A stretch of DNA of 6,069 bases from Actinomycetota bacterium (GTDB lineage: Bacteria; Actinomycetota; Actinomycetes; Nanopelagicales; Nanopelagicaceae): assembly GCA_009705675.1 (NCBI GenBank), contig WLSX01000033.1:1-6069 (forward strand). Direction: 5' to 3'. A program made the position numbers and the translations under genes. The notes under the pieces are model-generated. The model searched no databases. It saw nothing but the letters and a program-made list of their open reading frames with translations, and had not been told where the DNA came from. Of the stretch, positions 1 through 6,069 are shown piece after piece (position 1 is the stretch's first letter; the number at the start of each line of letters is the position of its first letter).

Positions 1-813
1 AATTTCAAGAAACTGTTCAACGGAAAGCGCTTCACCTCGAATAGTTGGATCCACTCCAGCATTATTCAAGTACTCCTCAGCCTGACCTGCGAAAAGCTGG
101 CTAAGTGCAGAGCGCATCATCTTGCGCCGTTTTGCAAATGCTTCATCAATTACCGCAAAGGTTGCTATTCGCTCACTCTCACTTCCGAGTGGTTGGTGGC
201 GATCAAATCTAACAAGGGAAGAGTCAACATTAGGTACTGGCCAAAAAACAGATCTACCAACTGAGCCGGCAAGATGAAGTGAACTCCACCAATTAGCTTT
301 AACTGTTGGTGAACCGTAATCCTTATTATCTGGCGACGCTGCTAGGCGACGGGCGACCTCACTTTGCACCATAACCACACCACGCGTAATTGATGGAAAG
401 TGCTCAAGGGTATTAAGTAATACTGGCACTGAAATGTTGTATGGCAGATTTGCAACTAATACATTTGGCTTTATCGGTAATTTAGTTAATCCCATCGCAT
501 CTTGATTTAGGGTGATTAATTGTTTTTCAGAAAAACCATGCTCAAGTGATGTTAATGGTAGTTGTTTTGCTAGGCGATCATCAATTTCAACTGCAACTAC
601 CTGCTTAGCACTTTCAAGTAATGCCAGAGTAAGTGAGCCAAGTCCAGGTCCAATTTCAAGTGCGATATCTTTATTACCAACATCGGCTAACTTCACAATT
701 TTCCGGCAAGTATTTGCATCCACCACAAAGTTTTGCCCGAGTTTTTTTGTTGGTTTTAAATCTAATTTATTAGCAAGCTCTCTGATCTGATTTGCGCCAA
801 GCAGATTTGTCAT
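1..813 (-). CDS. rsmA: RsmA/KsgA, 16S rRNA (adenine1518-N6/adenine1519-N6)-dimethyltransferase, 3'-partial
   Basis: This SAM-dependent enzyme dimethylates two adjacent adenines in the 3'-terminal helix 45 of 16S rRNA during late 30S assembly in the cytoplasm. The frame is open from the ATG at 813-811 to the left edge, giving 271 codons without a stop. Visible motifs are LGQNF near residues 25-29, the SAM-binding EIGPGLGSLT at 53-62, the acidic AVEID at 74-78, QDA at 104-106 and the catalytic NLPYNIS at 122-128. The C-terminal part has the actinobacterial-looking YGSPTVKA and VFWPVPNVDSSLV stretches, then a KRRKM helix and GVDPTIRGEALS close to the usual C-terminus. Only a few residues are probably missing, since the family is about 270-290 aa. 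The start codon overlaps the tatD stop as ATGA, so translation is probably coupled. No strong Shine-Dalgarno is visible. Family assignment is near certain. Confidence 0.96.
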   Translation of the reverse strand, partial: MTNLLGANQIRELANKLDLKPTKKLGQNFVVDANTCRKIVKLADVGNKDIALEIGPGLGSLTLALLESAKQVVAVEIDDRLAKQLPLTSLEHGFSEKQLITLNQDAMGLTKLPIKPNVLVANLPYNISVPVLLNTLEHFPSITRGVVMVQSEVARRLAASPDNKDYGSPTVKANWWSSLHLAGSVGRSVFWPVPNVDSSLVRFDRHQPLGSESERIATFAVIDEAFAKRRKMMRSALSQLFAGQAEEYLNNAGVDPTIRGEALSVEQFLEI

Positions 814-1667
814 TTAAAGCTACCAAAGATCCGTTCAGCATTTTCTGATATCGCAGCTGCTAAATAATCTGCCGATTCTCCTCTGACATCTGCAATCGCC
901 CGTAACGTATTTGGAATTTGGGCTGGGGTATTAAGTGCGCCCCGGTTTGGCATCGGCGCTAAGAATGGTGAGTCTGTCTCTACTAACAACAACTCAATTG
1001 GAACTAATGCAACCGCCTCCCTTAGTTGGGGTGCATTTTTAAAGGTCACTGTGCCAGCAAAGGAGAGAATATATTTATTTGAAATACATTCTTTGGCCAT
1101 ATCAGCATCACCTGAATAGCAATGAAAAATTGTATTTTCTGGGGCACCCTCTTCAACTAGTAAATCTAAAACAGCTCGATGTGCATCGCGATCATGAATT
1201 ACTAAAGCTTTTTTATGATCCTTTGCGATTTTAATGTGACGGCGAAAAGAGTACTTTTGTTTTTCCTGTAGATCTTCAGCCGTTCTAAAAAAATCTAAGC
1301 CAGTTTCACCAATTGCTCTAACCCTTGGATGGGAGGCTAACTCTTCTATTACTTTTAAATCCTTTTCTAAATCATCAACTACCGGTGCTTCATTTGGATG
1401 AAGAGCAACTGCAGCTAATACTCTGCCGACAAAAGCTTCTGCGCATTTAACCGACCAAATTGATTGCTCGGCTGAATAACCAACCTGTACAACTCGATCA
1501 ACTCCAACTAAGGCTGCTTCATCTAATGTCTGCTTTATTAATGGTGAATCTGGATCACTATTATGAATTAACTCTAAGTGAGCATGTGAATCAACAGTTT
1601 TACTATTTAAAGCAGTTGGTGTCGGCCCTGGCTTTCGATCAAGATCGCGGTTATGACGATCTGCCAT
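810..1667 (-). CDS. tatD: TatD family metal-dependent hydrolase (DNase)
   Basis: This 285-residue cytoplasmic protein is a TatD-family TIM-barrel metallohydrolase; characterised relatives are metal-dependent 3'-5' exonucleases linked to DNA repair and nucleic-acid turnover. The metal ligands are all present: H28 and H30 in VDSHAHLE, E121 in AIGETGLDFF, H158 in VIHDRDAH, H182 in FHCYSGD and D232 in VETDSPFLAP. ALHPNEA at 88-94 is the usual second-strand motif. About 24 residues, rich in charged residues and proline, precede the barrel; no in-frame ATG, GTG or TTG lies nearer to VDSHAHLE, so the start at 1667 stands. It begins 3 bp after the metG stop. Its TGA overlaps the rsmA ATG by 4 bp. In mycobacteria rpfB sits between tatD and ksgA; here nothing does. 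The substrate in this organism cannot be read from sequence. Confidence 0.95.
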   Translation of the reverse strand: MADRHNRDLDRKPGPTPTALNSKTVDSHAHLELIHNSDPDSPLIKQTLDEAALVGVDRVVQVGYSAEQSIWSVKCAEAFVGRVLAAVALHPNEAPVVDDLEKDLKVIEELASHPRVRAIGETGLDFFRTAEDLQEKQKYSFRRHIKIAKDHKKALVIHDRDAHRAVLDLLVEEGAPENTIFHCYSGDADMAKECISNKYILSFAGTVTFKNAPQLREAVALVPIELLLVETDSPFLAPMPNRGALNTPAQIPNTLRAIADVRGESADYLAAAISENAERIFGSFK

Positions 1668-1670
1668 AAA

Positions 1671-3227
1671 TTACTTTGCCTCTTCTAATCTTGGAAATAA
1701 CACATCTGTTTTTGTAACTGTGCTGCCACTTGGTAATTGACCCCAATTTGCAACCTTATCTATTTGTTGCTTACCAATCTCACCCAGTGATACTTGCGCG
1801 CCTAAGTTTTGCCAAAGTTTTTCAGTTACCTCAGGCATTACTGGATGTAATAGGACAGCAAGTGCGCGAAGTGATTCAGCAGTGTTATACAAAATTGCAT
1901 CTAGCTCGCCTTTTTTAGATGGTTCTTTTGCTACCACCCATGGCTCTTTCTCTGTTACATAACCATTTACTCGCTTGCAAAAATCCATAATGGTATTTAT
2001 CCCGCCTTGGAAATCAAGGGCGCAGATTGCATCATCGGCCGATTTAACAGTGGTTTTAAGCATCGCTGCTAAATCATTATCAGTAGCGGTATTTGGAATT
2101 TTTCCATCGCAATACTTTTCAATCATTGCGATCAATCGAGAGGCAAGATTTCCAAAATCATTTGCTAATTCACTGGTATATCGGGCTGCCATATCCTCCC
2201 AAGAGAATGAGCCATCGCTACCAAATGGAATTGCTTTAAGAAAGTAGTACCGGAATGCATCTACACCAAAATCTTTTGTAATATCACTTGGCTTAATTCC
2301 TGTTAACTTACTCTTTGACATCTTCTCGCCACCGACTAAAAGCCAGCCATGAGCAAATACTTTTTTAGGAACGGCAACTCCTGCTGCCATTAACATTGCT
2401 GGCCAGATAATTGCGTGAAAGCGCAATATATCTTTACCAACTAAGTGCACATCTGCCGGCCAAGTCTTAGCAAATTTTTTGCCACCTTCACTGGTTGGAT
2501 CATCACCTAAACCAACTGCAGTTGCGTAATTTAATAATGCATCAAACCAAACATAAATAACCTGCTTTGTATCCCAAGGAACTGGAATTCCCCAATCAAA
2601 TGTTGAACGGGAGATAGAAAGATCTCTAACTTCACCCTCTAAAAATGAAATAACTTCATTTCGCGCACTTGCTGGCTCGCAGGCACCAGGATTTGCTTTG
2701 TAGTAATCAAGTAATGGTTGACGAAAAGCTGATAATTTAAAGAACCAGTTATCTTCACTAAGCATTTCAACAGGCTTTGAATGAATCTTGCACTTTCCTT
2801 CATCTAAATCACCAGGGAGTTTAAACTCTTCACAGCCAATGCAATATGGGCCTTCAAACTTACCTGCATAAATATGGCCAGCATCCTTTAGTTGTTGTAA
2901 GAATTTTTGTACTCGTTCAGTATGGCGAGTCTCAGTTGTTCTAATAAAATCGTCATTGGCAATATTTAAATCTTTCCAAACCGGCTTCCAAGCTGATTCA
3001 ACTAAGTTATCGCACCAATCTTGCGGTGAAACATTATTGCTTTGTGCCGTATTTAATACTTTCTGGCCATGCTCATCTGTACCAGTTAAATACCAAACAG
3101 ACTCACCACGCTGACGGTGCCAGCGAGTTAAAACATCTCCAGCAACAGTTGTATAGGCATGGCCAATATGTGGGGCATCGTTAACATAGTAAATCGGTGT
3201 AGTTAAATAAAAAGATTTATCAGCCAT
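1671..3227 (-). CDS. metG: Methionyl-tRNA synthetase (MetRS), class I
   Basis: The enzyme charges tRNA-Met and initiator tRNA with methionine using ATP, an essential cytoplasmic step in translation. The N-terminal Rossmann domain begins with YLTTPIYYVND and the ATP-binding HIGH at residues 20-23; GTDEHGQK at 49-56 is the MetRS signature. The connective-peptide knuckle is reduced to a single Cys-Cys-Cys-His set (C129, C132, C146, H149). KMSKS lies at 302-306. The helix-bundle anticodon domain follows, with DFGNLASR at 358-365 and the NGYVTEKEPW segment at 421-430 that carries the conserved anticodon-contacting Asn and Trp positions. At 518 aa it matches the short actinobacterial form without a C-terminal tRNA-binding (Trbp111-like) domain. 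It starts 2 bp after the rsmI stop and ends 3 bp before tatD, so it is central to the operon. The assignment is effectively certain. Confidence 0.98.
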   Translation of the reverse strand: MADKSFYLTTPIYYVNDAPHIGHAYTTVAGDVLTRWHRQRGESVWYLTGTDEHGQKVLNTAQSNNVSPQDWCDNLVESAWKPVWKDLNIANDDFIRTTETRHTERVQKFLQQLKDAGHIYAGKFEGPYCIGCEEFKLPGDLDEGKCKIHSKPVEMLSEDNWFFKLSAFRQPLLDYYKANPGACEPASARNEVISFLEGEVRDLSISRSTFDWGIPVPWDTKQVIYVWFDALLNYATAVGLGDDPTSEGGKKFAKTWPADVHLVGKDILRFHAIIWPAMLMAAGVAVPKKVFAHGWLLVGGEKMSKSKLTGIKPSDITKDFGVDAFRYYFLKAIPFGSDGSFSWEDMAARYTSELANDFGNLASRLIAMIEKYCDGKIPNTATDNDLAAMLKTTVKSADDAICALDFQGGINTIMDFCKRVNGYVTEKEPWVVAKEPSKKGELDAILYNTAESLRALAVLLHPVMPEVTEKLWQNLGAQVSLGEIGKQQIDKVANWGQLPSGSTVTKTDVLFPRLEEAK

Positions 3228-3229
3228 GA

Positions 3230-4072
3230 TCAGATCTTATCGCCACTCTTGTACGCAACCATGGCATCAAATACGACTCGCTTTGAAACGCCATTCTCTT
3301 TGGCAACAAGGGCAATTGCCTCTTTCCGACCTTCTCCGCTTTCTTCTTGAGCTAAAACTAATTTTATTAATTGATCAACGGAAAATTCTCTGCTGCCCGG
3401 ATCAAAACCTTCAACCACCACAGTTATCTCACCCAAAATTTCCTTTGAACTTGCCCAAGTAATTAACTCTGTGATGCTACCGCGCACAACCTCTTCATAT
3501 TGTTTGCTCATCTCTCTACAAATAGCGCCGGTTCTATCTTCACCAAATGCTTCCGCTACATCAGTAAGAGATTCAACTATGCGATGAGGGGCTTCAAAGA
3601 AAATAATTGTTCGCTCCTCTTGTGAAAGATCTTTAAACCATTTACTCCGTACACCCTTGGTTCGCGGTGGAAATCCTTCAAAACAAAAACGATCAGTTGG
3701 TAGGCCAGAAAGTAAGAGTGCAGTTGTTACTGCGCTTGGTCCAGGCAAAACTTTTATTTGAATATTTTCTGCAAGTGCTGCTCTGATTAATCGATAACCG
3801 GGATCTGAAATACCAGGCGCACCAGCATCAGTTGCAACTAAAATATCTTTTTGAGATTTAAGGATTGCAGTTAATTCATCAATTCTTTCACTTTCATTTC
3901 CTTCGAAAAAAGAGATTACTTTTGCATTATGTTTAATATTTAAATCCTGACAAAGTCTGGCAAATTTTCGGGAATCTTCTGCTGCAATATATTGAACATT
4001 TTCAATACTCTGGATCAGATGCGCAGATGCATCGTGGGAATCCCCGATCGGTAAGCAGGCAAGAATTAACAT
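3230..4072 (-). CDS. rsmI: RsmI, 16S rRNA (cytidine1402-2'-O)-methyltransferase
   Basis: This 280-residue enzyme of the tetrapyrrole-methylase fold transfers a methyl group from SAM to the ribose of C1402 in the 30S decoding centre, fine-tuning start codon selection and fidelity. Seen motifs are AAEDSR at 30-35, VATDAGAPGISDPGY at 79-93, LPGPSAVTTALLLSGLP at 109-125, FCFEGFPPR at 129-137, FFEAPHR at 158-164, ICREMSKQYEE at 184-194 and GEITVVVEG at 214-222. The N-terminal strand reads ACLPIGD where most relatives have ATPIGN-like residues, and the usual HEHNE segment is FFEGNE (55-60). Mycobacterial homologues also depart from the consensus at the second site, as far as I recall. It is the first gene of the operon, begins at the divergent region shared with pmt, and ends 2 bp before metG. 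No convincing Shine-Dalgarno precedes the ATG, so it may be leaderless. Confidence 0.95.
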   Translation of the reverse strand: MLILACLPIGDSHDASAHLIQSIENVQYIAAEDSRKFARLCQDLNIKHNAKVISFFEGNESERIDELTAILKSQKDILVATDAGAPGISDPGYRLIRAALAENIQIKVLPGPSAVTTALLLSGLPTDRFCFEGFPPRTKGVRSKWFKDLSQEERTIIFFEAPHRIVESLTDVAEAFGEDRTGAICREMSKQYEEVVRGSITELITWASSKEILGEITVVVEGFDPGSREFSVDQLIKLVLAQEESGEGRKEAIALVAKENGVSKRVVFDAMVAYKSGDKI

Positions 4073-4078
4073 CTGCTA

Positions 4079-4084
4079 ATTCTG
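4079..4084 (-). promoter_or_regulatory. Weak candidate -10 for the rsmI-metG-tatD-rsmA operon
   Basis: Read on the minus strand the hexamer is CAGAAT, four of six matches to TATAAT, ending 6 bases upstream of the rsmI ATG. That spacing would give a leaderless transcript. There is no recognisable -35 at the expected distance (AAGCCG sits there). An operon promoter must lie somewhere near here because the next upstream gene diverges, but this exact hexamer is a tentative pick. Confidence 0.25.
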
Positions 4085-4094
4085 ACAGGTTATT

Positions 4095-4125
4095 TTGCTA
4101 TCGGCTTTCCATATGGAATTAGGCT
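4095..4125 (+). promoter_or_regulatory. Candidate leaderless promoter of pmt
   Basis: A TTGCTA element at 4095-4100 (like the -35 TTGACA) and a TAGGCT element at 4120-4125 (a TAnnnT -10 of the type common in actinobacteria) are separated by 19 bp. Six bases lie between the -10 and the pmt ATG at 4132, so initiation would fall on or next to the A of the start codon. This gives a leaderless mRNA, a common arrangement in actinobacteria. The spacer is longer than the ideal 17 bp; many actinobacterial promoters rely little on the -35. Confidence 0.45.
4107..4118. repeat. Perfect 12-bp palindrome TTCCATATGGAA in the divergent promoter region
   Basis: The half sites TTCCAT and ATGGAA meet without a spacer. 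The palindrome lies between the candidate -35 and -10 of pmt and about 35 bp upstream of the rsmI start, so a dimeric regulator bound here could affect both transcripts. I do not recognise it as the operator of a known regulator. By simple base-frequency reasoning a 12-bp palindrome has about a 1% chance of arising within a given 59-bp stretch, somewhat more in AT-rich DNA, so chance is not excluded. Confidence 0.3.
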
Positions 4126-4131
4126 GGTCCT

Positions 4132-5379
4132 ATGACCCGAGCCCGCATGAGGCAACTAACACCAATCTCATTAATTATTACATTTGCACTCACTTTAAGG
4201 CTTTGGCGACTAAACCTTCCTAAGGGTTATATTTTTGATGAAATTTACTATGCAAAAAATGCCAACTCATTAATTAATAATGGAGTTGAGTTAAATTCTC
4301 AAGGTCAAGCAGAATTTATTGTTCACCCACCCCTTGGAAAATGGTTTATAGGTATTGGGATTAAATTATTTGGAAATAACGAGTTCGGCTGGCGAATAAG
4401 TGCAGCTGTAATTGGAACGGTTTGCGTATTACTTATTTATTTAATAACAAACCAATTGTTTAACTCTTTGTTCTTAAGTAATGTTGCAGCAGCTTTAATG
4501 GCACTAGATGGCCTGGCTCTTGTAATGTCTAGAGTTGCCCTACTTGATATTTTCTTAGTATTTTTTATTTTGCTATCTTTCTATTTTTTACTAAAGGAAT
4601 ATTTCTGGTTAAGCGGGATTGCAATCGGGTCAGCGGCAGCTACTAAATGGAGTGCTGTATTTGTTATCCCTTTTCTAATACTGCTCACAATAAACATTAG
4701 AGTCATAGATCCAACTAAGTGGATGAAAAGAATTGGTCAGTTTGTTTTTGTTCCCATTTTTGTATATCTGATCTCATGGAGTGGTTGGATATTTAACAGC
4801 AATGGTTGGGATAGAAAATCTGGCTCAAACATCTTTACTTCATTATGGAATTATCATGTTGGGATATTCAATTTTCACCGTAATTTAACTGAATCACATT
4901 CATACTCAGCAAATCCTTGGAGTTGGCTAATTATTGGCAGGCCAACATCATTTTTTTATGAAACTCCAAGTAATTGTGGGGCAGGTAGTTGTTCGCAAGA
5001 AATTTTAGCAATAGGCACACCACTCCTCTGGTGGGCCGGCGTGTTTGCAATTGCGATTACTTTAGGTTTTTTTATTACTAATAGAAATCACATCTCTGCG
5101 GTGATTTTGGCTGGAATCGCTGGTACATATTTACCTTGGTTTCTAATTCAAAGCCGTACAACCTTTTATTTCTATGCAATATCTATTTTGCCATTTCTTA
5201 TTTTAGCTCTGATCTACAGTTTCAATTGGGTGCTTTCATATGGCAATTACCAGAAGCAAATAATTTTATTTGTATTATTAATTGGGTTAAATTTTATTTA
5301 TTTTCTACCAATTTTGCTCGGGATTGAAATTCCATATTCGCAATGGATTGACAGAATGTGGCTGAATAGCTGGATTTAA
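4132..5379 (+). CDS. pmt: Pmt, polyprenyl-phosphate-mannose--protein mannosyltransferase (GT39), compact form
   Basis: This multi-pass membrane enzyme moves mannose from polyprenyl-phosphate-mannose to Ser/Thr of proteins as they are exported by Sec, starting O-glycosylation outside the membrane. A first membrane segment at about residues 10-25 leads to the first external loop with FDEIYYA (D36-E37, the catalytic acidic pair region) and HPPLGKW at 65-71. ALDGLALVMSRVALLD (125-139), AAATKWSAV (168-176), NPWSWLIIGRP (261-271), the paired cysteines 282 and 287, ILAIGTPLLWW (291-301) and RTTFYFYA (342-349) match the actinobacterial family in order. The end, YSQWIDRMWLNSWI, is the typical family C-terminus, so the gene is complete. 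At 415 aa it is clearly shorter than the roughly 500-residue M. tuberculosis enzyme; shortening appears to be in loops. ATG 4132 is preferred over in-frame ATG 4147 because of the promoter spacing. Confidence 0.93.
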   Translation: MTRARMRQLTPISLIITFALTLRLWRLNLPKGYIFDEIYYAKNANSLINNGVELNSQGQAEFIVHPPLGKWFIGIGIKLFGNNEFGWRISAAVIGTVCVLLIYLITNQLFNSLFLSNVAAALMALDGLALVMSRVALLDIFLVFFILLSFYFLLKEYFWLSGIAIGSAAATKWSAVFVIPFLILLTINIRVIDPTKWMKRIGQFVFVPIFVYLISWSGWIFNSNGWDRKSGSNIFTSLWNYHVGIFNFHRNLTESHSYSANPWSWLIIGRPTSFFYETPSNCGAGSCSQEILAIGTPLLWWAGVFAIAITLGFFITNRNHISAVILAGIAGTYLPWFLIQSRTTFYFYAISILPFLILALIYSFNWVLSYGNYQKQIILFVLLIGLNFIYFLPILLGIEIPYSQWIDRMWLNSWI

Positions 5380-6069
5380 CTATTCGTTTACGGCGCGATC
5401 TTCCTCATTAAGATCACTTAGAGTTGCTTGATCAAAGAAATCATCATCTCGACCAGATAGTGCCTTAATTCTCTCTTGCTCTGCACTCCACTGCCCAGTT
5501 GTAGTTAAATCAATAATTCGCTTACTTGGAATAGCTTTTGCTGCGGTTGTATAAACCGGTTTAGGTATTTGTGCTGGTTGCCAACCCTTCCGATCTTTCG
5601 GCACAACAATTACGCCGGTAATCTCTTCGCGTTCTGAAAATGGTATCCAATGTTCGTTTGAGCCTTTTTCTTTAACCTGCTCTGGAATAACTGTAGTTGG
5701 GATCTTACTATTTGTAATTCTTTCAATTGCCTTAAGTCTTCTCGATTTAAGCTGAGATGCCACGACCTGTTTTCTAACATTTACGAAATAAATTAAGCTG
5801 GCAGAAAGTGGAACAAGTGTGGTTGTCCAATCTAAAAATCCAACAACAGCACAAATTAGTGAGAGTGTATAAAGTGAGAAGAGAGAACCAAAAATTAATC
5901 TACGTTGTAAAAATATCTTGTTTTGATCCTCTATTTTATTTTCAGTTTTAATTGATCCATTATTTTCTGCAACTACTTGCATTGCATTCTTATATCTTTC
6001 AATTGCTTTGCCAGAATTATCTTCATGATTACTTAGCCACTGCGGTAGGAAGTAAGCAGCCCACATCCC
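5380..6069 (-). CDS. SepX/GlpR-like divisome membrane protein, 5'-partial
   Basis: The gene runs in from the right edge and ends with TAG directly against the pmt stop. The first in-window ATG is at 6066, but the codon before it is an open GGG and the following WAAYFLPQWL matches the end of the N-terminal membrane segment in actinobacterial SepX/GlpR proteins. I therefore think the true start lies outside. Numbering from that Met, ERYKNAMQVV (23-32) follows, then a polar linker, two membrane segments at about 56-75 and 80-96, a basic stretch to 115, and a soluble tail with GWQPAQIPKPVY (161-172) and IDLTTTGQW (185-193), which resemble the family's W-P-x-P-x-P-x-Y and IDLT motifs. Known relatives (Streptomyces SepX, Corynebacterium GlpR) act at the FtsZ division site. 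Position near pmt mirrors Rv0996 in M. tuberculosis. The family call is from remembered motifs and synteny; function here is inferred. Confidence 0.72.
   Translation of the reverse strand, partial: GMWAAYFLPQWLSNHEDNSGKAIERYKNAMQVVAENNGSIKTENKIEDQNKIFLQRRLIFGSLFSLYTLSLICAVVGFLDWTTTLVPLSASLIYFVNVRKQVVASQLKSRRLKAIERITNSKIPTTVIPEQVKEKGSNEHWIPFSEREEITGVIVVPKDRKGWQPAQIPKPVYTTAAKAIPSKRIIDLTTTGQWSAEQERIKALSGRDDDFFDQATLSDLNEEDRAVNE

Noticed and set aside
512..790. Plus-strand open frame of 92 codons
   Set aside because: It lies wholly antisense to rsmA, whose catalytic motifs are intact; its composition (Ser/Thr-rich, no domain) is that of a shadow frame.
1460..2247. Plus-strand open frames at 1460-1669, 1730-1918 and 1975-2247
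   Set aside because: All are antisense to tatD or metG, have no recognisable domain and no convincing ribosome binding site.
3226..3462. Plus-strand open frame starting at the metG/rsmI junction
   Set aside because: Antisense to the 3' end of rsmI, with a low-complexity Leu/Gln/Pro-rich translation and no family resemblance.
5136..5327. Second plus-strand frame inside pmt
   Set aside because: An out-of-frame shadow of AT-rich membrane-segment codons; pmt itself is intact through its conserved C-terminus.
5397..5415. Inverted repeat GATCTT / AAGATC with a 7-base loop, considered as a terminator
   Set aside because: The stem is only 6 bp with low GC, no T-tract follows on either strand, and it lies within the divisome gene's coding sequence.
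1..6069. tRNA, rRNA, CRISPR, insertion sequence or attachment-site signals
   Set aside because: The longest noncoding stretch is 59 bp, and I saw no tandem or spaced direct repeats, no transposase motifs and no tRNA-like cloverleaf.

Overview
The window is a nearly gap-free chromosomal housekeeping segment from a low-GC actinobacterium. Base composition is visibly AT-rich. The proteins, however, carry actinobacterial family signatures: a bacterial GT39 protein mannosyltransferase with its C-x4-C loop, an RsmI and RsmA of the mycobacterial/streptomycete type, and a SepX/GlpR-type divisome membrane protein. Gene order follows the Mycobacterium tuberculosis stretch Rv0996 ... pmt (Rv1002c) - rsmI (Rv1003) ... 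metS (Rv1007c) - tatD (Rv1008) - rpfB - ksgA (Rv1010), recalled from general knowledge. AT-richness, tiny gaps and trimmed proteins suggest a streamlined aquatic lineage such as the acI/Nanopelagicales group. That placement is inference.

Layout. Positions 1-4072 hold four minus-strand genes, transcribed from 4072 down to 1: rsmI (16S rRNA 2'-O-methylation), metG (methionyl-tRNA synthetase), tatD (metal-dependent nuclease family) and rsmA/ksgA (16S rRNA dimethyladenosine; its last residues run off the left edge). Junctions are 2 bp, 3 bp and a 4-bp ATGA overlap, so this looks like one translationally coupled operon devoted mainly to ribosome and tRNA function. A 59-bp divergent region (4073-4131) holds a candidate leaderless promoter for the plus-strand pmt gene (4132-5379) and a perfect 12-bp palindrome. 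pmt then abuts, tail to tail with no spacer, a minus-strand gene (5380 to the right edge) for a SepX/GlpR-like membrane protein. Its real N-terminus lies beyond the window.

Together the left block serves translation and rRNA maturation, while the two right-hand genes serve the cell envelope (O-mannosylation of exported proteins; cell division). I see no mobile element, CRISPR array, RNA gene, phage gene or long repeat, and no stretch above 60 bp without a gene. I do not see evidence of a previously undescribed system. The most useful observations are the absence of rpf between tatD and rsmA, the compact mannosyltransferase, the truncated start of the divisome gene, and the palindrome in the divergent promoter region.
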